7,492 nt of DNA from an uncultured Helicobacteraceae bacterium (lineage in GTDB: Bacteria; Campylobacterota; Campylobacteria; Campylobacterales; Helicobacteraceae): contig CAKVEH010000067.1 of the NCBI GenBank assembly GCA_934728205.1, forward strand, positions 1 to 7,492, written 5' to 3'. Within the stretch, counting starts at the first letter, position 1. Every line of letters begins with the position of its first letter. The notes under the pieces are model-generated. The model saw only the letters and a program-made list of their open reading frames with translations, was not told where the DNA came from and ran no database searches. Shown here piece after piece: positions 1-5,303 of the stretch. The translations under genes and the position numbers were made by a program.

Positions 1-1
1 C

Positions 2-277
2 GGAGAATCTATCCGCTTAAACTTCCCACCAATGACAAAAGAACAACGCGTAGAAATCGCCAAGCAAGCAAAAGCGATGGCAGAAAAGGGACGCATATCC
101 ATCCGCAATGCCCGACAAGAATCAAACAATGCAATCAAAAAGCTTGAGAAAGACAAACAAATCACCGAAGATGAAAGCAAAAAAACACAAGATAGCGTGC
201 AAAAAACCACTGATGAATTTATTAAAAAAATTGATGAAACACTAAAACACAAAGAAGATGAGATTTTAAAGGTATAG
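2..277 (+). CDS. frr: Ribosome recycling factor, C-terminal part (5' end outside window)
   Basis: The reading frame is open from base 2 and ends at TAG 275-277, giving about 91 C-terminal residues of a protein normally near 185. It opens with [16 protein letters not shown], which matches the conserved RRF segment (E. coli has IRVPLPPLTEERR). The rest is the charged helical region, including [10 protein letters not shown] and the end segment [10 protein letters not shown]-like helix, that forms the long C-terminal helix of domain I. RRF works with EF-G to split post-termination ribosomes in the cytoplasm. The Met at base 32 is internal and is not the start. thrS begins one base after the stop, so the two are probably co-transcribed and translationally coupled. 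The frr-thrS pairing differs from H. pylori, where as I recall frr is next to pyrE. Identification is secure; only the partial state limits it. Confidence 0.93.
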   Translation, partial: GESIRLNFPPMTKEQRVEIAKQAKAMAEKGRISIRNARQESNNAIKKLEKDKQITEDESKKTQDSVQKTTDEFIKKIDETLKHKEDEILKV

Positions 278-278
278 T

Positions 279-2108
279 TTGAGTAAGACAATTATTGGCA
301 AAAATATTGATGGAGAAATTTTTGATATTTGCACAATCAAGGAGCGTGCTTTAAATGGTGGGGTGGATATTTATTTTGACAATTCCCCTGACGCATTAGA
401 GATTATCCGTCATTCTTGTGCACATCTGCTAGCCCAAGCGATAAAGAGCCTTTACCCTGAAGCAAAATTTTTTGTAGGACCCGTGGTAGATGAGGGATTT
501 TATTATGATTTTAAGGTAGATTCTAAGATGAGCGAGGAGGATTTACCCAAAATCCAAAAGAAAATGAAAGAAATCGCCCAAAAAGGCTATGACATCACTA
601 AATCCGCGATGAGTCGCAAAGACGCACAAAAAAAATTTGCCAATGATGAGCTAAAACTCGCAGTTATGAGTAGGATTGAGGGTGATAGTTTTGGAATTTA
701 CACGCAGGGTGATTTTTTTGACTTGTGTCGGGGACCACATTTGCCAAACACCAAACTTTTAGCGCATTTTAAGCTAACCAAAATCGCAGGGGCGTATCTA
801 GGAGGCGATGAGAGTGCGCAAATGCTTACTAGAATCTATGGCATTGCCTTTGCGGATAAAGAGTCGCTAAATACCTATATCACGCAAATGGAGGAAGCAA
901 AAAAGCGCGACCATAGAAAGCTAGGGCAAGAAATGGGGCTTTTTACTTTCGATGAGGAAATCGGCGCGGGACTGCCGATATGGTTGCCCGCGGGAGCAAG
1001 ACTTAGGCGCAAAATCGAGGAGCTACTCACTCGTGCACTCATAATGCGCGAATATGAGCCTGTGCGCGCCCCTGAAATCCTAAAAAGCGATGTGTGGCGC
1101 AAAAGTGGGCATTACGCCAACTACAAAGAAAATATGTATTTCACCACCATCGATGAGCAAGAATACGGCATAAAGCCGATGAACTGCGTAGGACATATCA
1201 AAGTCTATCAAAGTGCCAAGCGAAGCTACCGCGAATTGCCGCTTAGATTTTATGAATACGGAGTAGTGCATCGCCACGAAAAAAGTGGCGTGCTTCACGG
1301 GCTTTTGAGAGTTAGAGAATTTACCCAAGATGATGCACATATTTTTTGCCTGCCTAGCCAGATTGAAAGCGAAGTAGATAGAATTCTAGAATTTACACAC
1401 AGCATTATGAAAGCCTTTGATTTTAGCTATGAGATGGAGCTAAGCACGCGCCCAAGTAAATCCATAGGCGAAGATGAAATATGGGAATCCGCCACGCTTG
1501 CGCTCAAAAACGCATTAGAAAAAAATAGAATAAAATATGGCATAGATGAGGGTGGCGGGGCGTTTTATGGACCTAAAATCGATATAAAGATAACCGATGC
1601 GATAGGGCGTAAATGGCAGTGTGGCACGGTGCAGGTGGATATGAATCTGCCCGAACGATTTGAGCTAGAATACACCGATGAAAACAATGAAGCCAAACGC
1701 CCTGTGATGCTCCACCGCGCGATTTTAGGGAGTTTTGAGCGGTTTGTAGCGATTTTGACAGAGCATTTTAGCGGGGAGTTTCCTTTTGCACTCGCACCCA
1801 CCCAAGTGGTGCTTATCCCTATCGGGCAAGAGCAAGTCGCTTACGCGAAAGAAATCCAGCTAAAACTGCGCAAAATCGGCGCGTATAGCGAAGTAAGCGA
1901 TAAAAATGAAACTCTCTCAAAGCGTGTGCGCAACGCAGAAAAAGCCCGCGTGCCTTTAATCGCAGTCATCGGTGCAAACGAAGTGGAATCCAAAATGCTA
2001 GCACTGCGCGATAGACGCGTGAAAAAAGAGGATTCACAATATAATCTAAGCGAAGGAGAATTTTTGGAAATGGTAAAATCTAAATTGCAAAGGGTTAGCT
2101 TTGAGTAA
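279..2108 (+). CDS. thrS: Threonyl-tRNA synthetase (short form without TGS domain)
   Basis: Charges tRNA-Thr with threonine in the cytoplasm; class II synthetase, 609 aa. The N-terminal editing domain carries H45 and H49 (HSCAH), then C150 and H154 (DLCRGPH). The linker DHRKLG lies at 211-216. The catalytic domain has motif 2 around 332-347 and motif 3 [11 protein letters not shown] at 479-489. The zinc ligands C303, H354 and H479 keep nearly the same spacing as E. coli C334/H385/H511. The C-terminal anticodon-binding domain spans about 507-600. Only about 40 residues precede the editing domain, so the full N-terminal TGS domain of the 642-aa E. coli enzyme is missing or reduced, as in the H. 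pylori protein as I remember it. The start is TTG 279, one base after the frr stop, with AAAGG at 268-272 as ribosome binding site; no better start is seen. It overlaps infC by 8 bases. Confidence 0.97.
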   Translation: MSKTIIGKNIDGEIFDICTIKERALNGGVDIYFDNSPDALEIIRHSCAHLLAQAIKSLYPEAKFFVGPVVDEGFYYDFKVDSKMSEEDLPKIQKKMKEIAQKGYDITKSAMSRKDAQKKFANDELKLAVMSRIEGDSFGIYTQGDFFDLCRGPHLPNTKLLAHFKLTKIAGAYLGGDESAQMLTRIYGIAFADKESLNTYITQMEEAKKRDHRKLGQEMGLFTFDEEIGAGLPIWLPAGARLRRKIEELLTRALIMREYEPVRAPEILKSDVWRKSGHYANYKENMYFTTIDEQEYGIKPMNCVGHIKVYQSAKRSYRELPLRFYEYGVVHRHEKSGVLHGLLRVREFTQDDAHIFCLPSQIESEVDRILEFTHSIMKAFDFSYEMELSTRPSKSIGEDEIWESATLALKNALEKNRIKYGIDEGGGAFYGPKIDIKITDAIGRKWQCGTVQVDMNLPERFELEYTDENNEAKRPVMLHRAILGSFERFVAILTEHFSGEFPFALAPTQVVLIPIGQEQVAYAKEIQLKLRKIGAYSEVSDKNETLSKRVRNAEKARVPLIAVIGANEVESKMLALRDRRVKKEDSQYNLSEGEFLEMVKSKLQRVSFE

Positions 2109-2619
2109 AGAAGAAGTGCTAATAAATGAGGAAATAAACCTTAGCGAAGTGCGCTGTATTAGCGATAGTGGCGAGGTGTATGGGGTGATGAGCTCTAAAG
2201 AGGCGTTAGAAATCGCGGTGAGGGAGGATTTGGACTTGGTGCTCATCTCGCCAAATGCCAAACCGCCCGTATGCAAGGTGATGGACTATGGGAAATTCCG
2301 CTATCATCAAGAAAAGCGACAAAAAGAAGTGCGCAAAAAGCAAAAGCAAATCGACATCAAAGAAATCAAACTCTCCACCCAAATCGCCCAAAACGACATC
2401 AACTACAAAGTCAAGCACGCAATAGAATTTTTAAATTCTGGAAAACACGTGCGATTTAAGGTGTTCTTAAAACAGCGCGAGGTAAATATCCCTGATGCAG
2501 GGGCTGATACGCTAAAAAAAGTCGCAGCAATGATAGAGGAAGTCGCACTCGCAGAAAAAGAACCAAAGCTAGAAGGACGCTATCTCTCCGTGCTGTATGT
2601 GCCTAAAAAAGCGAAGTAA
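2101..2619 (+). CDS. infC: Translation initiation factor IF-3
   Basis: IF-3 binds the 30S subunit, prevents premature 50S joining and checks start-codon and initiator-tRNA pairing. The 172-aa protein shows the N-domain (about 1-70) with the family signature [15 protein letters not shown] at 54-68. A lysine/arginine/glutamine-rich linker (about 69-84) follows, then the C-domain from about 85 with [15 protein letters not shown]. The start is TTG 2101, inside the last codons of thrS, with AAAGGG at 2089-2094 as ribosome binding site. The rare start codon recalls the AUU start used for autoregulation in E. coli infC; whether TTG does this here is inference. The protein ends close after the C-domain (VLYVPKKAK) and lacks the long C-terminal tail I recall in H. 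pylori IF-3. It is third in the frr-thrS-infC run. Confidence 0.96.
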   Translation: MSKEEVLINEEINLSEVRCISDSGEVYGVMSSKEALEIAVREDLDLVLISPNAKPPVCKVMDYGKFRYHQEKRQKEVRKKQKQIDIKEIKLSTQIAQNDINYKVKHAIEFLNSGKHVRFKVFLKQREVNIPDAGADTLKKVAAMIEEVALAEKEPKLEGRYLSVLYVPKKAK

Positions 2620-2936
2620 AGAGAAGTGAGTGGCGAAGTGAAATGTAAAGTGTAATATTATGTGCGAGAAATTTAGATAATTTATGGCACAATACGAAGT
2701 TTAAAAAATAGGAGCAAAAATGAGTAAAAATCAAACAATAACACAAGCAAATTCTAAACATTTAAGTGGTTATAGTCTAGTGTTAGAGTTGGCAAAAAAA
2801 ATACGAGAGCAATGTATAAAGAAATAATTGCCGAAAATAAGGGCATTATCACACAAACCAGAGAAATATTTAACAACATACATAGATACGCTGTGTAACA
2901 TAGCAATATCTAATCTTATGAAAGGAGGTAAGCATA
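2620..2936 (+). other. infC-rpmI intergenic stretch
   Basis: This 317-base stretch contains the small A8-split ORF (2720-2898), flanked by A+T-rich sequence. Bases 2620-2719 hold AT-rich words such as TAATATTATG (2655-2664) and TAGATAATTT that could serve as a -10 box for a promoter inside the operon, but none stands out. No clear terminator was seen after infC. After the small ORF, the last bases hold the rpmI ribosome binding site AAAGGAGGT (2920-2928), an almost perfect match to the 16S anti-Shine-Dalgarno sequence. A gap of this size is unexpected between infC and rpmI, which are usually close. Confidence 0.5.
2720..2898 (+). CDS. Small ORF of unknown function split by an A8 run
   Basis: I do not recognise this gene. 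An ATG at 2720 follows a good ribosome binding site (AGGAG at 2710-2714). In the starting frame it gives 35 aa and stops at TAA 2825-2827. The codons GCA AAA AAA ATA at 2792-2803 contain the heptamer A AAA AAA inside a run of eight A (2794-2801). A -1 ribosomal shift there, or one extra A in the DNA, continues into NTRAMYKEIIAENKG and on to TAA 2896-2898, for 59 aa in total. The long form is Lys/Glu-rich and probably helical, without membrane segments. It may be a frameshift-dependent small protein, a phase-variable gene that is OFF, or a decaying gene. It sits in the infC-rpmI gap and ends 38 bases before rpmI. Confidence covers being a real or formerly real gene only. Confidence 0.4.
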
Positions 2937-3131
2937 ATGCCAAAGATGAAAACAAATCGCGGGGCGGCAAAAAGATTTAAATGCAAAAAAAATCTTATCA
3001 AACGTGGTAGTGCGTTTCGCAGTCATATATTGACCAAAAAATCACCCAAACGCAAAGCGCGACTAAAATCACCCCATTTTGTGCATAGTGCAAATATTGA
3101 TTCTGTGAAAAATCTGCTGTGCCAAGCGTAA
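2937..3131 (+). CDS. rpmI: 50S ribosomal protein L35
   Basis: Small, very basic 64-aa protein of the large ribosomal subunit. It begins [15 protein letters not shown], the L35 family signature, and continues with the conserved [15 protein letters not shown] segment near 28-42, as expected for L35 (about 64-66 aa). The ATG at 2937 is fixed by a strong ribosome binding site AAAGGAGGT at 2920-2928. It lies between infC and rplT, the conserved order of this cluster, but with unusually long gaps on both sides. In E. coli, L20 represses rpmI-rplT translation through long-range RNA pairing; the RNA here may form other structures, but no such control can be claimed from sequence alone. Confidence 0.96.
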   Translation: MPKMKTNRGAAKRFKCKKNLIKRGSAFRSHILTKKSPKRKARLKSPHFVHSANIDSVKNLLCQA

Positions 3132-3469
3132 ATTTACGCGCTTTTATGAGTGCGAAACGCGCTTAAAAAAGTAGCAAATACGGCAGATTTTACACATTTT
3201 AAAATGCACAAAAATGCGATTAAAAAGAGAGGTTTAAGTCAAAGTCCCCCTTACAGCAAGAATCAAACTTGCAAAAAGGGCAAGATTAGCCTAGAATCAA
3301 AAAATACGCGCAGTGATTTTGGAGGCTATTTTTGTGGCTTGCAAGCTAAATGAGCGCAGATAGAATAAAAATTCATCAAGCTTTAGCAAAGCAATCCGCA
3401 AAAATAGCCCAAAAACACAAGCGTAGCAGGGCTACACCTTAAAATCTAAGGTAAAGGAAAGGAGAAACA
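3132..3469 (+). other. rpmI-rplT intergenic stretch with weak small ORFs
   Basis: This 338-base stretch holds a long imperfect inverted repeat (3305-3428, listed separately). Two weak ORFs overlap at an ATGA. One is GTG 3150 to TGA 3353 (67 aa, Lys/Asn/Ser-rich, start MRNALKKVANTADF). The other is ATG 3350 to TAA 3442 (30 aa, start MSADRIKIHQALAKQ). Neither has a convincing ribosome binding site at its start, neither resembles a family I know, and both run through the arms of the inverted repeat, so I treat them as non-coding. A perfect 12-bp palindrome CATTTTAAAATG lies near 3196-3207. The last bases hold the rplT ribosome binding site AAAGGAG. Confidence 0.55.
3305..3428. repeat. Long imperfect inverted repeat between rpmI and rplT
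   Basis: The left arm (about 3305-3350) contains GGCTATTTTTGTGG at 3324-3337. The right arm (about 3382-3428) contains CCGCAAAAATAGCC at 3397-3410, its reverse complement with one mismatch. The match extends both ways with small gaps. Towards the loop TTGC..GCTAAA pairs with TTTAGC..GCAA, and outwards GTGATTTTGG pairs with CCAAAAACAC and TACGC with GCGTA. The loop of about 31 bases lies at 3351-3381. RNA of this stretch would fold into one long stem just ahead of the rplT ribosome binding site. It could be a dispersed palindromic element, or a leader structure acting on rplT. Confidence 0.6.
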
Positions 3470-3823
3470 ATGAGAGTAAAAACAGGCATAGTGCGCCACA
3501 GGCGACACAAAAAAGTCCTAAAACAGGCAAAAGGCTTTTATAGCGGGCGCAGGAAGCATTTCCGCAAGGCAAAAGAGCAACTAGAGCGAAGTTTGTGCTA
3601 TGCGTTTCGCGACAGGAAGCAAAAAAAGCGCGATTTTAGAAGTCTTTGGATTATCCGTATCAACGCCGCGTGCAGAATGCAAGATACAAGCTATTCTAAA
3701 TTTATGCACGGGCTAAAGCTCGCAAATATCGAAATGGATAGGAAGATTCTCGCTGATATGGCGATGAATGACATTGAGAGTTTTAATAAACTCGTGCAAA
3801 GCGCAAAAAGCGCGATAAAATAG
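3470..3823 (+). CDS. rplT: 50S ribosomal protein L20
   Basis: Large-subunit protein needed early in 50S assembly; in several bacteria L20 also represses its own operon. The 117-aa product begins [20 protein letters not shown] and contains [16 protein letters not shown] near 23-38, part of the basic N-terminal RNA-binding tail. The globular C-domain follows, with [11 protein letters not shown] near 60-70 and [24 protein letters not shown]. This is the full family length (about 116-119 aa). The ATG at 3470 has the ribosome binding site GGAAAGGAG just upstream. It is the last gene of the translation block. The preceding 338-base gap with its long hairpin is unusual and could give rplT its own control point. 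Confidence 0.97.
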   Translation: MRVKTGIVRHRRHKKVLKQAKGFYSGRRKHFRKAKEQLERSLCYAFRDRKQKKRDFRSLWIIRINAACRMQDTSYSKFMHGLKLANIEMDRKILADMAMNDIESFNKLVQSAKSAIK

Positions 3824-3831
3824 TGCGATAG

Positions 3832-3855
3832 CAATAAGACAGCATTGTTTTATTG
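3832..3855 (+). terminator. Possible terminator hairpin after rplT
   Basis: CAATAAGAC (3832-3840) can pair with GTTTTATTG (3847-3855) over nine pairs including one G-U, with a 6-base loop. It starts eight bases after the rplT stop. The stem is A+T-rich and the tract after it (TGTATTGTGTATA) is only partly T, so the call is weak. Confidence 0.35.
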
Positions 3856-3870
3856 TGTATTGTGTATAAC

Positions 3871-3909
3871 GGCGATGAAACGGACAAAATTATGGTTGGT
3901 TTCATCGCC
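3871..3909. repeat. Perfect 11-bp inverted repeat
   Basis: GGCGATGAAAC (3871-3881) and GTTTCATCGCC (3899-3909) are perfect reverse complements around a 17-base spacer. There is no T-run behind it, so it is not a typical intrinsic terminator. A second hairpin AATAGC-TTG-GCTATT (3919-3933) follows, just before the ribosome binding site of the ORF at 3953. Together they could form the leader of that ORF, an operator, or the end of a rearranged segment. Confidence 0.55.
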
Positions 3910-3952
3910 ACAACGATAAATAGCTTGGCTATTCTAATACAAAAGGATAAGA

Positions 3953-4168
3953 GTGAAGCCTATCAACTTACTTGACTTCTATAATTTATACAATACAAAC
4001 AAAATAACAGAACAAATCAAATTATACTTAGGAATCATTCATAGCAAAGATTACGAGTTGGGAGATTTAGCGTTATTATGCAAAAATCTTAAATCGCATA
4101 CTTCTCATTATTATAAACCCGCTACCTTTTCACAAACTCAAAAAGTCCCACTACGCCGCTATTTTTAA
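3953..4168 (+). pseudogene. Truncated ORF, probable N-terminal remnant of a longer gene
   Basis: I do not recognise the family. A GTG at 3953 follows a good ribosome binding site (AAGGA at 3943-3947). The first 50 or so residues (MKPINLLDFYNLYNTNKITE, then a segment ending LALLCKNLKSHTSHYY) look like the well-formed, helical start of a real cytoplasmic protein. The last 15 or so residues are low-quality: from 4122 onward the frame runs antisense through the end of the methyltransferase gene and stops by chance at 4168. The simplest reading is a gene cut short when the minus-strand gene was joined next to it. It could instead be a genuine 71-aa protein. There is no signal peptide or membrane segment. 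Confidence 0.4.
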
Positions 4169-4974
4169 ATTCAGGGATTGTATCTAACTTGTCTTTGTGG
4201 ATTTTTAGTCTGCCATTTTCGCGCTCCATACAAATAATAGTCCCAAAGCCATCAATATAGCTAAACTCTTCGATGTCCATCTTATCAAGCGTATCGATAA
4301 TGAGTTCAGGGTGAAATACGCGATGAGCATTAAAGCAAACCTTGCTAATCTGCCCCACAGGCACACTAAAATACAACCTACCGCCTTTTTGCAAAACGCG
4401 CTGAAACGCCTTCAAAGCGCACTCCCACGCATCTGGCTGGATTGTATCCCCATATCGCCCAAGCCCAAAATGCTCCACACTACAAAGCGCAGAGATGGAT
4501 TCAATACTCTCATTAGCGATATTTTCCAAATTTGTCGCGTCTGCTTGGATATACTCTATACCACAGGGCGAATCATCACGATTCCCCCCCCCCCCGTTCA
4601 TTATTCATCGGACGAATGTCAATAAGCACGATTTTTTGCTTTTGCGCTAACAAATGCGCGATAAATCCAACCACACTAGAGCCCACATCATAGTGAATCA
4701 CAGGACGATTTGCGAATACTTTTCGCGCTCCCCAAATATCTTGGATAAAGTAGTAATTGTTGATAATGTCACCATTTTCAGCGTATTTGTCGTGTTTGCA
4801 GATATATAGATTTTCATCTCCCATAACAAAGCGCGTATCGTTATTTAATCGCCTAAACTCTGCCATATCAGCCTTTATTTCAGCCATACTCATTTTCTTT
4901 ATCAAAGGCTTTATAATCCCAATTTGCCCCAAGATTCGCTTTATCTCGCGTTTGATTTTTTGCGTAGTTGTCAT
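4122..4974 (-). CDS. DUF268-type methyltransferase-like protein, phase-variable, OFF (frameshift at G12)
   Basis: Two minus-strand frames make one protein. The first runs from ATG 4974-4972 (ribosome binding site AAGGA at 4985-4981) for 132 aa to a stop just past the G-run. The second covers the rest to TAG 4124-4122. With 11 or 14 G instead of 12 the frames join; at 11 G the product is 283 aa. The first part has a Rossmann-like SAM-binding signature (YDVGSSVVGF, D96-F104) and IVLIDIRP with acidic D119 closing the second strand. The second part has IQADATNLENI, then SVEHFGLGRYGD, then GGRLYFSVPVG and FNAHRVFHPE. This pattern is that of DUF268 proteins, which are methyltransferase-like and, as I know them, often lie near surface-sugar genes; the substrate is unknown. 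As given, only a 132-aa fragment lacking most of the domain would be made. Its 3' end overlaps the truncated ORF on the other strand. Confidence 0.82.
4584..4595. repeat. Homopolymeric C12/G12 tract, phase-variation switch
   Basis: Twelve C on the + strand, read as twelve G in the methyltransferase-like gene, right after the codons for NNER. Long poly-G tracts inside genes are the usual slipped-strand switch in Helicobacter and Campylobacter. Here 12 G puts the gene out of frame; 11 or 14 G restores it as a short glycine run. Confidence 0.9.
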
Positions 4975-5022
4975 TTTTTATCCTTTTATTGCCTTAAGTT
5001 TAATCCACATCAAGCGGATTTT

Positions 5023-5057
5023 CTCTATCAATTTTAAGAAAATTTGATAGAGTTTTT
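5023..5057 (+). terminator. Terminator-like hairpin facing ackA
   Basis: CTCTATCAA (5023-5031) pairs perfectly with TTGATAGAG (5044-5052), and the stem continues with TTTT/AAAA past a one-base bulge to an AAG loop. TTTTT follows at 5053-5057, so it is a terminator for plus-strand transcription. On the minus strand the hairpin ends in A-rich sequence and would not terminate. Confidence 0.6.
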
Positions 5058-5108
5058 ACCCTCGATTCTGACATTGTATCCAAATTTTGTTTCCTTTTAA
5101 TTTCTTTG

Positions 5109-5114
5109 TATAAT
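5109..5114 (+). promoter_or_regulatory. Candidate -10 box upstream of ackA (distal)
   Basis: TATAAT in the context TTTGTATAATGAATC, about 190 bases before ackA. It is a consensus sigma-70 -10 box; sigma-70 promoters in this phylum often lack a clear -35 box, and none is seen here. It lies just after the plus-strand terminator, a sensible place for a new transcript start. Confidence 0.4.
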
Positions 5115-5178
5115 GAATCAAAAAAAAGTTAAGAATTTCTCACAATTTTAACCTTAATAAAATCTTACAAAGTCGTTT

Positions 5179-5184
5179 TATAAT
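5179..5184 (+). promoter_or_regulatory. Candidate -10 box upstream of ackA (proximal)
   Basis: TATAAT in the context GTTTTATAATTTGTG, 119 bases before the ackA start. The transcript would begin inside or next to the 19-bp inverted repeat at 5185-5203, so that repeat is well placed to act as an operator. Confidence 0.4.
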
Positions 5185-5203
5185 TTGTGTAATTTATACA
5201 CAA
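5185..5203. promoter_or_regulatory. 19-bp inverted repeat, possible operator of ackA
   Basis: TTGTGTA (5185-5191) and TACACAA (5197-5203) are perfect reverse complements around the 5-base spacer ATTTA. The size and symmetry suit a dimeric helix-turn-helix regulator, and the position directly follows a TATAAT box. The regulator is not known from sequence. Confidence 0.4.
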
Positions 5204-5303
5204 TATGTTGATAAATTAACATTATTTTTTACTTTTGTTATGTTTTGTCCTTTAAGATTGAGTTAAGACTATATGTCAGGCATATCAACAAAAAGGAGAA
5301 AAA

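Larger units (their letters stand above)
4975..5303. other. Divergent intergenic region between methyltransferase-like gene and ackA
   Basis: This 329-base, strongly A+T-rich region holds the start signals of two divergent genes. From left to right it contains the leader of the minus-strand gene and a plus-strand terminator-like hairpin (5023-5057). Two TATAAT boxes (5109-5114 and 5179-5184) and a 19-bp inverted repeat (5185-5203) follow. A smaller repeat ATATG-TCAGG-CATAT (5271-5285) lies just before the ackA ribosome binding site AAAAAGGAG. No protein-coding frame here is convincing. Confidence 0.6.

Noticed and set aside
627..636. A8 run inside thrS as a possible slippery or phase-variable site
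   Set aside because: It lies in an AAA/AAT-rich part of an essential gene that reads intact on both sides; such runs are common in A+T-rich DNA.
875..1801. Minus-strand ORFs of 75-86 aa inside thrS
   Set aside because: Shadows of a strongly conserved synthetase; no family features.
2610..2650. Repeated GAAGTGA/GCGAAGT words just after infC
   Set aside because: Only two or three short imperfect copies in biased sequence; not enough for a repeat array.
2770..2970. 66-aa minus-strand ORF in the infC-rpmI gap
   Set aside because: It is opposite the small plus-strand ORF and the rpmI start, and the plus-strand frames have the better ribosome binding sites.
3150..3353. 67-aa GTG-started ORF and the 30-aa ORF overlapping it at ATGA (3350-3442)
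   Set aside because: No good ribosome binding site at either start, low-complexity Lys/Asn/Ser-rich product, no family resemblance, and both run through the long inverted repeat, which better explains the sequence.
4311..4625. 104-aa plus-strand ORF across the C12 tract
   Set aside because: It is antisense to the methyltransferase-like gene, whose frame carries recognisable motifs; the proline run is only the C-tract read as codons.
4757..5047. 96-aa plus-strand ORF with a hydrophobic stretch
   Set aside because: Antisense to the start of the methyltransferase-like gene; the hydrophobicity comes from reading A+T-rich antisense DNA, and no ribosome binding site is evident.
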